DNA of 64,000 bases from Pseudomonas sp. AL03. Its GTDB lineage: Bacteria > Pseudomonadota > Gammaproteobacteria > Pseudomonadales > Pseudomonadaceae. The position numbers and the translations under genes are program-made. Below the pieces are notes generated by a model. The model was given only the letters and a program-made list of their open reading frames with translations, did no database searches and was not told the DNA's origin. Below are positions 25,275 through 34,315 of this stretch, piece after piece (position 1 is the first letter of the stretch; each line of letters begins with the position of its first letter). Location: NCBI RefSeq assembly GCF_029960815.1, contig NZ_JASBRE010000017.1:1-64000 (forward strand), in the 5' to 3' direction.

Positions 25275-27188
25275 TTAACGAGCAATCCCATGCTTGCGCA
25301 ACTTTCTATAAAGGGTGTTGCGGCTGACGCCCAATTGCTCGGCGGTGTGGGTCATGTGCCAGCGCTGTTCTTCCAGGGCATTAAGCAGCGCCAGCCGCTC
25401 GGCATCCTCCAGCGGATGCTCCGATGGCTGTTCAGGGGCAGCGACCGGTAGCAGCCGATCCTGACGAATCATCGTCGGCAAATCCTCAAGGCCAATCCGC
25501 CCGCCATCACACAACGCCGCCAACGTGCGCAGCACATTGCGCAATTGCCGCACGTTCCCCGGCCAGGAGAAGGCCAGCAACGCCTGGCGTGCCGGACTGT
25601 CGATCAGTACGGTTTCCCCGCCTGCCTCTTCGGCCAGCAAAAAGTCGAGCAACTGGGACTTATCACTGCGATCACGCAACGCCGGCAAAGCAACTTCCAG
25701 CCCATTGAGCCGGTAATACAAATCTTCGCGGAAGTTGCCGTCCTGCACCCGCTCCAGCAAGTTACGGTGAGTGGCGCTGATGATCCGCACATTGACCGAT
25801 TCCGGCTCGCCGCCGATCGGCACCACCTGACGGTCTTCCAGCACCCTTAATAGTCGGGTCTGCAAGGCCAGGGGCATGTCGCCGATTTCATCGAGGAACA
25901 AGGTCCCGCCATCGGCCTGCTGCAACTTGCCGCGCATGCCTTCCTTGCGCGCGCCAGTAAAGCTGCCGCCGCGATAGCCAAACAGTTCGCTCTCGATCAG
26001 GCTTTCGGGGATGGCGGCGCAGTTGAGCGCGACGAAGGCTTTATCTGCCCGCCGGCTGGCCTGGTGGACGGCTTTGGCAAACGCTTCTTTGCCGGATCCG
26101 GTTTCGCCGTTGATCAGTAGCGGTACGTCCCGCTCGAACACGCGCAAGGATTTGCGGAAGTCTTCCTGCAACCCGGTGTCGCCCAGACAAATGCCCGCCA
26201 AGCGCGAAGGTTCGACGATCACCGGGCTTTGCACCACCGGCACCGGAATGCTGCGCGGCTGCCCACGCAACACGGCAAACAGACTCCGCCCGTCGCGCGT
26301 GCGCAACGGCCAACTGGCGCTGGCATTGACGCTGGCGCGGCCGAGCAATTCATCCAGCGAGCAGTCGAAAAACGCCTCCACCGGTTTGCCCAGCAGCCCA
26401 CCGCGAATATGCCCCAACAGGTTCAGCGCACTTTGGTTGACCGCGCTGATCCGCCCTTCCCCGTCAAACGCCAGCAACCCTTCGCTGAACAACCCGACGG
26501 ATTCGGCCTGAAGGTGAAAACGCAGCAGCCATTGATTGTCGAAATAACGCAGGAAATAGCAGCTCTCGATCATCTTCGCTGAAAGATTGACCATGGCCAT
26601 GGTGTGGAACTGACTTTGACGAGAGACTTCGTGGCGCGCCGAGGACACGTCGAGCACCGCCAGCAGTTCGCCGTGAGGGTCGAACACCGGGCTCGCCGAG
26701 CAGGTCAACCCGGTGTGACGGCCGCGAAAGTGCTCGTCTTGATGGATGGTCAGGGACTGACGCTCCACCAGACAGGTGCCGATGCCGTTCGTGCCTTCGC
26801 ACGCTTCACTCCAGTCAGCGCCGAGCCAGAGGCCGGCGCGTTCGAAGATCTTCCGTTCAGCCGGTGCGGTGACGCAGTTGAGGATCACGCCGCGGGCGTC
26901 GGTCAGCAAGACCGCATGGCCGGCGCCGGAGAGTTGCTGATGAAGGCTGGTCATTTCGCTGCCGGCGATGTGCAGCACTTGCTGCAAGCGCTCGCGGCTT
27001 TCCAGTACGCGGCCATGTTCCAGCACCGTGGGTGCCATGGCCAGGGCCGGGTCGAGGTGATAATCCTCAAGACAACGCAGCCAGGAACGGGCAATCGACG
27101 GATCGCTGCCGGGACCGTGCAGGTGGGTTTTCCCCTGAGTGACGGTCAGCACCTGCTGGGCATGGCGACTCAAATGGTTGTCGTGCAT
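25275..27188 (-). CDS. eatR: Sigma-54-dependent activator of ethanolamine catabolism (EatR-like)
   Basis: AcoR-type enhancer-binding protein of 637 residues. A GAF-like sensor fills about 60-200, a PAS-like domain about 220-300, and the AAA+ domain about 330-560 with Walker A GETGSGKE (361-368), FLDEIGD and arginine finger regions. A Fis-type helix-turn-helix closes the protein (LGVSRNTLYRKLRKHGI). The sigma-54 contact loop reads GSFTGA (408-413) where GAFTGA is usual. P. aeruginosa EatR (PA4021) sits in the same divergent position to exaC-eat-eutBC and switches that operon on with ethanolamine. The same job here is inferred from order. Confidence 0.93.
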   Translation of the reverse strand: MHDNHLSRHAQQVLTVTQGKTHLHGPGSDPSIARSWLRCLEDYHLDPALAMAPTVLEHGRVLESRERLQQVLHIAGSEMTSLHQQLSGAGHAVLLTDARGVILNCVTAPAERKIFERAGLWLGADWSEACEGTNGIGTCLVERQSLTIHQDEHFRGRHTGLTCSASPVFDPHGELLAVLDVSSARHEVSRQSQFHTMAMVNLSAKMIESCYFLRYFDNQWLLRFHLQAESVGLFSEGLLAFDGEGRISAVNQSALNLLGHIRGGLLGKPVEAFFDCSLDELLGRASVNASASWPLRTRDGRSLFAVLRGQPRSIPVPVVQSPVIVEPSRLAGICLGDTGLQEDFRKSLRVFERDVPLLINGETGSGKEAFAKAVHQASRRADKAFVALNCAAIPESLIESELFGYRGGSFTGARKEGMRGKLQQADGGTLFLDEIGDMPLALQTRLLRVLEDRQVVPIGGEPESVNVRIISATHRNLLERVQDGNFREDLYYRLNGLEVALPALRDRSDKSQLLDFLLAEEAGGETVLIDSPARQALLAFSWPGNVRQLRNVLRTLAALCDGGRIGLEDLPTMIRQDRLLPVAAPEQPSEHPLEDAERLALLNALEEQRWHMTHTAEQLGVSRNTLYRKLRKHGIAR

Positions 27189-27305
27189 TTCTTATTGTTC
27201 TCCCCGGGGCTCGGCGACCCGTGCGTGAGGTGACGCCCAGCATCCTCCAGCCAACGGAGCATTGCAATGCTGGCGAGACCGCCCCGTCACACGTTGTGCC
27301 AGAAG

Positions 27306-27334
27306 CGGTACAAAGTGTCATCAAGGCTGTACCG
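27306..27334 (+). promoter_or_regulatory. Candidate EatR upstream activating site
   Basis: CGGTACA (27306-27312) and its exact complement TGTACCG (27328-27334) are 22 bases apart start to start, about two helical turns. They lie 75-103 bases upstream of the predicted sigma-54 promoter, the usual distance for an enhancer-binding protein. The assignment to EatR is inference. Confidence 0.55.
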
Positions 27335-27408
27335 AAAGCGTCACAGGCAACGTCCACCGGTCCGACAAAAACTGTGTAAGGCCTTGATTTGCCTGACCTG
27401 CAAGGCAG

Positions 27409-27424
27409 TGGCCCGACCTTTGCT
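27409..27424 (+). promoter_or_regulatory. Sigma-54 (-24/-12) promoter of exaC-eat-eutBC
   Basis: TGGCCC, five bases, TTGCT matches the RpoN consensus with invariant GG and GC ten bases apart. It lies about 65 bases before the exaC start codon and faces it. An enhancer-binding protein gene diverges from the same region, which supports the call. Confidence 0.8.
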
Positions 27425-27488
27425 CTACGCTTATAGCAAGCGCACATGCGCTCTCCCTTATAAGCACAAAAGCCAAGGAGAATTCACC

Positions 27489-29009
27489 ATGCGTTACGCT
27501 CACCCCGGTACTGAAGGCGCTATCGTTTCGTTCAAGAGCAAATACGGTAACTACATCGGCGGCGAGTTCGTCGCGCCTGTTAAAGGTCAGTACTTCACCA
27601 ATACCTCGCCAGTGAATGGCCAACCGATTGCCGAATTCCCGCGCTCCACGGCCGAAGACATCGACAAAGCCTTGGACGCTGCCCACGCGGCCGCCGATGC
27701 CTGGGGCGCCACGTCCGTCCAGGCTCGCTCGCTGGTGCTGCTGAAAATCGCCGACCGCATCGAACAGAACCTGGAAGTCCTGGCAATCACCGAGTCTTGG
27801 GACAACGGCAAAGCCGTGCGCGAAACCCTCAACGCCGACATCCCGCTGGCAGCCGACCACTTCCGCTACTACGCCGGTTGCATCCGCGCCCAGGAAGGCA
27901 GCGCCGCCGAGATCGATGGCAACACTGTGGCCTATCACATCCATGAACCATTGGGCGTGGTCGGGCAGATCATCCCGTGGAACTTCCCGATCCTGATGGC
28001 CGCCTGGAAACTCGCCCCGGCCCTGGCGGCCGGTAACTGCGTGGTGCTCAAGCCGGCCGAACAAACGCCACTGGGCATTACCGTGCTGATGGAGCTGATC
28101 GGCGACCTGCTGCCGCCGGGCGTGCTGAACGTAGTACAAGGCTTCGGCAAAGAAGCTGGCGAAGCGCTGGCCACCAGCAAACGCATTGCCAAGATCGCCT
28201 TCACCGGCTCGACCCCGGTCGGCTCGCACATCATGAAATGCGCCGCCGAAAACATCATTCCGTCCACCGTGGAGCTGGGCGGCAAGTCGCCGAACATCTT
28301 CTTCGCCGACATCATGCAAGCCGAAGAAACCTTCATCGAAAAAGCCGCCGAAGGCCTGGTGCTGGCGTTCTTCAACCAGGGCGAAGTCTGCACCTGCCCG
28401 TCCCGCGCGCTGGTGCAAGAGTCGATCTACGACGACTTCATGAAAGTCGTGATGAAAAAAGTCCTGTCGATCAAACGTGGCGACCCGCTGGACACCGACA
28501 CCATGGTCGGCGCCCAGGCGTCCGAGCAGCAATTCGACAAAATCCTTTCGTACCTGGAAATCGCCAAGGGCGAAGGCGCCGAGCTGCTGACCGGCGGCAA
28601 GGTGGAAAAACTCGAGGGCAACCTGGCGACTGGGTACTACATCCAGCCGACCCTGCTCAAGGGCACCAACAAAATGCGTGTATTCCAGGAAGAAATCTTT
28701 GGCCCGGTGGTGAGCATCACCACTTTCAAAGACGAAGCCGAAGCCCTGGCCATTGCCAACGACACCGAGTTCGGCCTGGGTGCCGGTCTCTGGACCCGCG
28801 ACATCAACCGCGCCTATCGCATGGGCCGCGCCATCAAGGCCGGTCGTGTGTGGACCAACTGCTACCACCTGTACCCGGCGCACGCCGCGTTCGGCGGTTA
28901 CAAAAAATCCGGCGTCGGTCGTGAAACCCACAAAATGATGCTCGACCACTATCAGCAGACCAAAAACCTGTTGGTGAGCTACGACATCAATCCACTGGGC
29001 TTCTTCTAA
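27489..29009 (+). CDS. exaC: NAD-dependent acetaldehyde dehydrogenase ExaC
   Basis: It oxidises the acetaldehyde released from ethanolamine (or ethanol) to acetate. The 506-residue aldehyde dehydrogenase has the cofactor motif FTGSTPVGSHIM, the general base glutamate in VELGGKSPN and the catalytic cysteine in NQGEVCTCPSR (a Cys-Thr-Cys pair). The start at 27489 follows a good AAGGAG ribosome-binding site; an open frame further upstream runs through the promoter and is not used. First gene of the ethanolamine operon. Confidence 0.95.
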   Translation: MRYAHPGTEGAIVSFKSKYGNYIGGEFVAPVKGQYFTNTSPVNGQPIAEFPRSTAEDIDKALDAAHAAADAWGATSVQARSLVLLKIADRIEQNLEVLAITESWDNGKAVRETLNADIPLAADHFRYYAGCIRAQEGSAAEIDGNTVAYHIHEPLGVVGQIIPWNFPILMAAWKLAPALAAGNCVVLKPAEQTPLGITVLMELIGDLLPPGVLNVVQGFGKEAGEALATSKRIAKIAFTGSTPVGSHIMKCAAENIIPSTVELGGKSPNIFFADIMQAEETFIEKAAEGLVLAFFNQGEVCTCPSRALVQESIYDDFMKVVMKKVLSIKRGDPLDTDTMVGAQASEQQFDKILSYLEIAKGEGAELLTGGKVEKLEGNLATGYYIQPTLLKGTNKMRVFQEEIFGPVVSITTFKDEAEALAIANDTEFGLGAGLWTRDINRAYRMGRAIKAGRVWTNCYHLYPAHAAFGGYKKSGVGRETHKMMLDHYQQTKNLLVSYDINPLGFF

Positions 29010-29020
29010 AAGCGTCTGCC

Positions 29021-29060
29021 GCAAGCAAGCCACTCTCCTTGTGGGAGTGAGCTTGCTTGC
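29021..29060. repeat. Imperfect inverted repeat between exaC and eat
   Basis: GCAAGCAAGC at 29021 pairs with GCTTGCTTGC ending at 29060 around a GGGAGTGAG-type core, with two or three mismatches. REP-like; if it partly terminates transcription it would set exaC above the downstream genes. Confidence 0.6.
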
Positions 29061-29125
29061 ACCTCGGGCCTTCGTGCCAACCCGGCACCACGCCGGCCAA
29101 AAACAATAAGAACAGGTGAACTCCT

Positions 29126-30574
29126 ATGCGTAGCGATCAAGCCAGCGTGCAGCCGGCTACCTCCTCGGTCGACTTCGAAAAAGTCGACTCCGACTATTTC
29201 CAGCAACGGGAACTGAAAAAAGGTGCGGCAGGCTGGGTCCTGCTAGTGGGTCTGGGCGTGGCCTACGTCATCTCGGGCGATTACGCAGGATGGAACTTCG
29301 GACTGGCCCAGGGTGGCTGGGGCGGCATGTTTATCGCCACGTTGCTGATGGCGACCATGTACCTGTGTATGTGCTTTTCCTTGGCGGAACTGTCGTCCAT
29401 GATCCCTACCGCCGGTGGCGGCTACGGTTTTGCCCGTAGCGCATTCGGCCCCTGGGGCGGATTCCTGACGGGTACCGCGATCCTGATCGAATACGCCATC
29501 GCACCCGCAGCGATCGCGGTATTTATCGGCGCCTATTGCGAGTCACTGTTCGGCATCGGTGGCTGGATGATTTACCTGGCGTTCTACATCATCTTTATCG
29601 CCATCCACATTTTCGGGGTCGGCGAAGCCCTGAAACTGATGTTCGTCATCACCGCCGTCGCCGCCCTGGCGCTGGGTGTATTTTTGGTGGCGATGGTGCC
29701 GCACTTCAGCGTCGCCAACCTGCTCGACATCCCGGTGACCGAGGCCAAGGGCGCCAGCAGCTTCCTGCCGTTCGGCTACGTCGGCGTGTGGGCGGCCATT
29801 CCCTACGCGATCTGGTTTTTCCTGGCTGTTGAAGGTGTGCCACTGGCGGCAGAAGAAACCAAAAACCCGAAACGCGACCTGCCACGCGGGTTGATTGGCG
29901 CAATGCTGGTGCTGGTGACCTTTGCCCTGCTGATTCTGGTAATTGGCCCTGGCGGTGCGGGCGCCAATGCGTTGATGACCTCGGGTAACCCGTTGGTCGA
30001 AGCGCTGAGCAAAGCCTATGGCGGCTCGACCTGGATGGGCCACTTCGTCAATCTGGTGGGCCTCGCGGGCCTGATCGCCAGTTTCTTCTCGATCATCTAC
30101 GCCTACTCGCGGCAGATCTTTGCGCTGTCCCGCGCCGGCTACCTGCCGCGCAAACTGTCAGAAACCAACAAAAGCAAGGCTCCCGTATTGGCACTGATTA
30201 TTCCCGGCATCATCGGATTCGGCTTGTCGCTGACCGGTCAGGGTGACTTGCTGATTCTGGTGGCAGTGTTCGGCGCGACCATTTCTTACGTCTTGATGAT
30301 GGCGGCGCACATCACACTGCGTATTCGGCGCCCCAAAATGGACCGGCCATATCGCACGCCGGGCGGTATCTTCACCTCGGGTGTCGCGCTGGTGCTGGCT
30401 TGCATCGCCGTGGTGGCGGGTTTTCTGGTGGACCCGCGTGTAGTGATTGGCGCTGCGATCATCTATGGAGTGTTAATTGCTTACTTTGCCTTCTACAGTC
30501 GGCATCACCTCGTAGCAGGCACGCCCGAAGAAGAATTCGCGGCTATTCAGAAAGCTGAAGAAGCCCTGCACTAA
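29126..30574 (+). CDS. eat: Ethanolamine permease (APC superfamily)
   Basis: Inner-membrane transporter of 482 residues with about twelve hydrophobic segments after a polar N-terminus of some 35 residues. APC-family features include VISGDYAGWNFGLAQGGW in the first segment, MIPTAGGGYGFARSAFGPWGGF and the conserved WFFLAVEGVPLAAEE segment. Its place between exaC and eutB identifies the substrate as ethanolamine, as in P. aeruginosa (PA4023, also named eutP). Confidence 0.92.
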   Translation: MRSDQASVQPATSSVDFEKVDSDYFQQRELKKGAAGWVLLVGLGVAYVISGDYAGWNFGLAQGGWGGMFIATLLMATMYLCMCFSLAELSSMIPTAGGGYGFARSAFGPWGGFLTGTAILIEYAIAPAAIAVFIGAYCESLFGIGGWMIYLAFYIIFIAIHIFGVGEALKLMFVITAVAALALGVFLVAMVPHFSVANLLDIPVTEAKGASSFLPFGYVGVWAAIPYAIWFFLAVEGVPLAAEETKNPKRDLPRGLIGAMLVLVTFALLILVIGPGGAGANALMTSGNPLVEALSKAYGGSTWMGHFVNLVGLAGLIASFFSIIYAYSRQIFALSRAGYLPRKLSETNKSKAPVLALIIPGIIGFGLSLTGQGDLLILVAVFGATISYVLMMAAHITLRIRRPKMDRPYRTPGGIFTSGVALVLACIAVVAGFLVDPRVVIGAAIIYGVLIAYFAFYSRHHLVAGTPEEEFAAIQKAEEALH

Positions 30575-30625
30575 GGGCCGAAAATTACGGCGCAGACCCC
30601 ATCTGCGCCGTCACGGAGAATCTGT

Positions 30626-32020
30626 ATGGCTAGTTTTGCTCACACTGTCGGTGGCCTGACTTATCGCTTCGAAAGCCTCAAGGAGGTGATGGCCAAGGCC
30701 AGTCCGGCACGTTCAGGGGATTTCCTGGCTGGCGTCGCGGCACTTAACGATGGCGAGCGCGTTGCCGCGCAGATGGCCTTGGCTGACATCCCGCTCACTC
30801 ATTTCCTACAGGAAGTGCTGATTCCTTATGAGGCCGATGAAGTCACCCGACTGATCATCGACACTCACGACAAACAAGCCTTCGCTACGGTCAGCCACCT
30901 CACCGTCGGTGGGTTCCGCGACTGGCTGCTCAGCGACGCCGCCGATGAACAGAGCCTGCGCACCCTCGCCCCCGGCCTGACCCCGGAAATGGCCGCCGCC
31001 GTGTCAAAAATCATGCGCGTGCAGGATCTGGTGCTGGTGGCTCAGAAAATTCGCGTGGTCACACAGTTTCGCGGCACGATGGGTTTGCGCGGCCGGTTAT
31101 CCACACGCCTGCAACCCAACCACCCCACTGACGAACCGGCCGGCATCGCCGCGAGCGTTTTGGACGGCCTGCTGTATGGCAATGGCGACGCGATGATCGG
31201 CATCAACCCGGCCACCGACAGCATCGCTTCGATCTGCGCCATGCTGGAAATGCTCGACGCAATCATTCAGCGCTACGAAATTCCTACACAGGCCTGCGTT
31301 TTGACCCACGTCACCACGTCTATCGAAGCGGTGAATCGCGGTGTCCCGCTGGACCTGGTGTTTCAATCGATCGCCGGCACCGAAGCGGCCAACGCCAGTT
31401 TCGGTATCAACCTGAACGTGCTGCAGGAAGGCTACGACGCCGGTTTGAGCCTGAATCGCGGCACGCTCGGCCAAAATCTGATGTATTTCGAGACCGGACA
31501 GGGCAGCGCCCTGTCAGCCAACGCCCACCACGGCATCGATCAACAGACCTGCGAAACCCGCGCCTACGCCGTGGCCCGACATTTCAAACCGTTCCTGGTG
31601 AACACCGTCGTAGGATTCATCGGCCCGGAATACCTCTACAACGGTAAACAGATCATCCGCGCCGGCCTCGAAGACCACTTCTGCGGCAAGTTGCTGGGCG
31701 TACCGATGGGTTGCGATATCTGTTACACCAACCACGCCGAAGCCGACCAGGACGACATGGACACCCTGCTGACCCTGCTGGGCGTGGCCGGGATCAATTT
31801 CATCATGGGCATCCCCGGCTCCGATGACATCATGCTCAACTACCAGACCACATCGTTCCACGACGCCCTCTACGCCCGCCAAACCCTGGGCCTGAAACCG
31901 GCGCCGGAATTCGAACAATGGCTGGCAAAAATGGGCATCTTCACCCAGGCGGATGGCAAGATTCACTTCGGTGACAGCCTGCCGCCGGCTTTCCGTCAAG
32001 CGATGGCGCAACTGGGATGA
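30626..32020 (+). CDS. eutB: Ethanolamine ammonia-lyase, large subunit
   Basis: Catalytic subunit of the adenosylcobalamin-dependent enzyme that splits ethanolamine to acetaldehyde and ammonia. The 464-residue product is collinear with EutB (FRGTMGLRGRLSTRLQPNHPTD, IGINPATDSI, GIDQQTCETRAYAVARHF, ADQDDMDTLLTLLGVAG). It overlaps eutC by four bases. No microcompartment shell gene is present, so acetaldehyde is presumably handled directly by ExaC. Confidence 0.97.
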   Translation: MASFAHTVGGLTYRFESLKEVMAKASPARSGDFLAGVAALNDGERVAAQMALADIPLTHFLQEVLIPYEADEVTRLIIDTHDKQAFATVSHLTVGGFRDWLLSDAADEQSLRTLAPGLTPEMAAAVSKIMRVQDLVLVAQKIRVVTQFRGTMGLRGRLSTRLQPNHPTDEPAGIAASVLDGLLYGNGDAMIGINPATDSIASICAMLEMLDAIIQRYEIPTQACVLTHVTTSIEAVNRGVPLDLVFQSIAGTEAANASFGINLNVLQEGYDAGLSLNRGTLGQNLMYFETGQGSALSANAHHGIDQQTCETRAYAVARHFKPFLVNTVVGFIGPEYLYNGKQIIRAGLEDHFCGKLLGVPMGCDICYTNHAEADQDDMDTLLTLLGVAGINFIMGIPGSDDIMLNYQTTSFHDALYARQTLGLKPAPEFEQWLAKMGIFTQADGKIHFGDSLPPAFRQAMAQLG

Positions 32021-32853
32021 GTGTTGAAATGGATAAACCACCCGCTGATCCACATAACCCGTTGCTGGAACTGCGTCGCCTGACCCCGGCGCGGATCGCC
32101 TTGGGAAGAACCGGCACCAGCATGCCGACCAGCGCACAGCTGGATTTCCAGTACGCCCACGCTCAAGCGCGGGATGCAGTGCACTTGCCGTTCGACCCTG
32201 CGGGGCTGAGCTCGCAACTGGCCGAATGCGGGCGCGAGAGTGTGCTGCTGCATAGCGCGGCCGCGGATCGAAACAGCTATTTGCAGCGCCCCGATTTGGG
32301 GCGCAAATTGAGTGACGAGTCGGCGCAAACTCTGCGCGATTATGCGTTGGCCCATCCTGGCGGGGTGGATCTGGCGATCGTCGTCGCCGATGGCTTGTCG
32401 GCACTGGCCGTTCATCGCCATACCCTGCCGTTTCTGGCGCGGGTGGAAGAACAGGTTTCAGCCGAGGGTTGGTCTGTGTCTCCGGTGATTCTGGTGGAAC
32501 AGGGCCGAGTCGCGGTGGCCGACGAGATCGGCGAATTGCTGGGTGCAAAAATGGTGGTGATCCTGATCGGCGAACGCCCTGGCCTCAGCTCCCCGGACAG
32601 CCTGGGGTTGTATCTCACCTACAATCCCAGGATCGGGCTGACGGATGCCTATCGCAACTGCATCTCCAATGTCCGCCTCGAAGGCCTGAGTTATGGCATG
32701 GCGGCACACCGTTTGCTGTATTTGATGCGCGAGGCCTGCCGGCGGCAGTTGTCAGGGGTCAATCTAAAGGACGAAGCCCAGATTCAGACACTGGAGTCGG
32801 ACGCAGGAGCAGGCATGAAAGGTAATTTCCTACTGAGTCCGCCGCAAGCCTGA
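32017..32853 (+). CDS. eutC: Ethanolamine ammonia-lyase, small subunit
   Basis: It forms the heterooligomer with EutB and contributes to the cobalamin site. The 278-residue product shows LRRLTPARIALGRTG, LDFQYAHAQARDAVH, IVVADGLSALAV, ERPGLSSPDSLG and the final part of the cobalamin pocket SNVRLEGLSYGMAAH. The ATG at 32017 overlaps the eutB stop codon. Last gene of the ethanolamine operon as judged by the following 118-base gap. Confidence 0.96.
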   Translation: MSVEMDKPPADPHNPLLELRRLTPARIALGRTGTSMPTSAQLDFQYAHAQARDAVHLPFDPAGLSSQLAECGRESVLLHSAAADRNSYLQRPDLGRKLSDESAQTLRDYALAHPGGVDLAIVVADGLSALAVHRHTLPFLARVEEQVSAEGWSVSPVILVEQGRVAVADEIGELLGAKMVVILIGERPGLSSPDSLGLYLTYNPRIGLTDAYRNCISNVRLEGLSYGMAAHRLLYLMREACRRQLSGVNLKDEAQIQTLESDAGAGMKGNFLLSPPQA

Positions 32854-32971
32854 ACCGTTTCCGCATTGCGTTTCTGATCCAGTTTCAGGCAGGATCGACG
32901 CACGGCTGTCCGAGTGAGAACCGTTCGCCGTCAGAGTACGTGAAGACAGCCACTTGAAGACGAGACCTACC

Positions 32972-33433
32972 ATGCGGATTATTCAAGCGACCCTCGAACA
33001 TCTGGACCTGCTGACCCCGTTGTTCGTCAAATATCGCGAGTTTTATGGCTCCCTGGCCTATCCGGACTCGTCCCGGGCGTTCCTCGAGAAACGCCTGCGT
33101 CGCAAGGAGTCGGTGATCTACCTGGCGCTGGCCGATGACGACAGCAACAAACTGATGGGTTTTTGTCAGTTGTATCCAAGCTTTTCGTCCCTTTCGCTTA
33201 AGCGCGTTTGGATCCTCAACGACATCTACGTCGCCGAAGAGGCCCGCCGCCAGTTGGTGGCCGACAACCTCATCCGCACCGCGAAGAAAATGGCCAAGGA
33301 AACCAATGCCGTGCGCATGCGCGTTTCCACCAGCAGCAATAACGAAGTCGCGCAAAAAACCTACGAATCCATCGGGTTCAAGGAAGACACCGAGTTCAAG
33401 AACTACGTGTTGCCAATCAGCGACGAGCTGTAA
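32972..33433 (+). CDS. GNAT family N-acetyltransferase
   Basis: The 153-residue protein is a single GNAT domain: an N-terminal MRIIQATLEHLDLLTPLF strand-helix, the acetyl-CoA loop region LNDIYVAEEARRQLVADNLI (close to the R/QxxGxG/A pattern but with RRQLVA), and a closing NNEVAQKTYESIGFKED. Substrate unknown. The start at 32972 gives the conserved opening; an ATG at 32954 is also in frame. A homologue lies just after eutC in P. aeruginosa, so the link may be ancestral rather than functional. Confidence 0.85.
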   Translation: MRIIQATLEHLDLLTPLFVKYREFYGSLAYPDSSRAFLEKRLRRKESVIYLALADDDSNKLMGFCQLYPSFSSLSLKRVWILNDIYVAEEARRQLVADNLIRTAKKMAKETNAVRMRVSTSSNNEVAQKTYESIGFKEDTEFKNYVLPISDEL

Positions 33434-33442
33434 GCCGAAAAG

Positions 33443-33481
33443 ATCGCAGCCCTCATGGGTATGGCCTGAGGCTGCGATTTT
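33443..33481 (+). terminator. Intrinsic terminator after GNAT gene
   Basis: ATCGCAGC and GCTGCGAT arms, extended by CTCA/TGAG with one bulged C, close a loop of about 11 bases and lead into TTTTC. It lies 9 bases past the stop codon. Confidence 0.7.
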
Positions 33482-33543
33482 CTCCTCACTGCGCTCCGAA
33501 ATCCCCCGCTACAAACTCAACGCGCTTTTCACCTCTCAGCCCG

Positions 33544-33549
33544 TATAAT
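33544..33549 (+). promoter_or_regulatory. -10 element upstream of dedA
   Basis: A consensus TATAAT in a GC-rich stretch 104 bases before the DedA start. The -35 region is weak. Assignment as the dedA-mtfA promoter rests on position. Confidence 0.45.
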
Positions 33550-33652
33550 GCGGACCTTTCCGGCTTGTAAGAAAAACTACACCCGTCTGTAGCCTTTCGC
33601 GAAGTCATCCGCACAAGCCTGCCGAGTCGGGCCGTCACCACAGGTGCTCTCC

Positions 33653-34309
33653 ATGGATTTCAACCCGCTCGACCTTATCCTGCATCTCGATGTTTACCTC
33701 GATTTGCTGGTAAACAACTACGGGCCATGGATTTACGCCATTCTGTTCCTGGTGATCTTCTGCGAAACCGGTCTGGTGGTGATGCCGTTCCTGCCGGGCG
33801 ATTCCCTGTTGTTCATTGCTGGCGCAGTAGCGGCTGGTGGTGGCATGGACCCGGTGTTGTTGGGCGGCTTGCTGATGCTGGCGGCGATTCTCGGCGACAG
33901 CACCAACTACGTCATCGGACGTACGGCCGGCGAGAAGCTTTTCAGCAATCCGAACTCAAAAATCTTCCGCCGCGACTACCTGCAACAAACCCACGACTTT
34001 TACGACAAGCACGGCGGCAAAACTGTGACCCTGGCGCGCTTCCTGCCAATCATCCGCACCTTTGCACCGTTCGTCGCCGGAGTGGCCAAAATGCCTTACC
34101 TGCGTTTCTTGGCTTTTAGCGTCCTCGGCACCCTCCTGTGGGTCGGTGGCCTGGTGACCCTCGGTTATTTCTTCGGAAACGTACCGTTCATCAAGCAAAA
34201 CCTGTCGCTGCTGGTCGTGGGCATCATCTTGCTGTCGCTGGTTCCGATGATCATCGGCATCGTCCGCAGCCGCTTCGGCAACGCCGCGTCCAAACCCCAA
34301 TCACGCTGA
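33653..34309 (+). CDS. DedA family membrane protein
   Basis: Polytopic inner-membrane protein of 218 residues. Signature segments are YAILFLVIFCETGLVVMPFLPGDSLLF, ILGDSTNYVIGRTAGEKLF, and ARFLPIIRTFAPFVAGVAKM. DedA proteins help move undecaprenyl phosphate and other lipids and support membrane energisation. A second DedA domain in this window is fused to PAP2 at 15366. The start at 33653 (MDFNPL) is chosen over a GTG nine bases upstream. It lies six bases before mtfA. Confidence 0.92.
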   Translation: MDFNPLDLILHLDVYLDLLVNNYGPWIYAILFLVIFCETGLVVMPFLPGDSLLFIAGAVAAGGGMDPVLLGGLLMLAAILGDSTNYVIGRTAGEKLFSNPNSKIFRRDYLQQTHDFYDKHGGKTVTLARFLPIIRTFAPFVAGVAKMPYLRFLAFSVLGTLLWVGGLVTLGYFFGNVPFIKQNLSLLVVGIILLSLVPMIIGIVRSRFGNAASKPQSR

Positions 34310-34315
34310 TTCCCC

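Noticed and set aside
27321..29033. Minus-strand open frame of about 570 codons opposite exaC
   Set aside because: Antisense to a well-conserved aldehyde dehydrogenase; no domain or ribosome-binding site; composition is that of a shadow frame.
30626..32853. Bacterial microcompartment for ethanolamine
   Set aside because: No shell protein, EutE, EutD or related gene is present; the set is the short Pseudomonas pathway.
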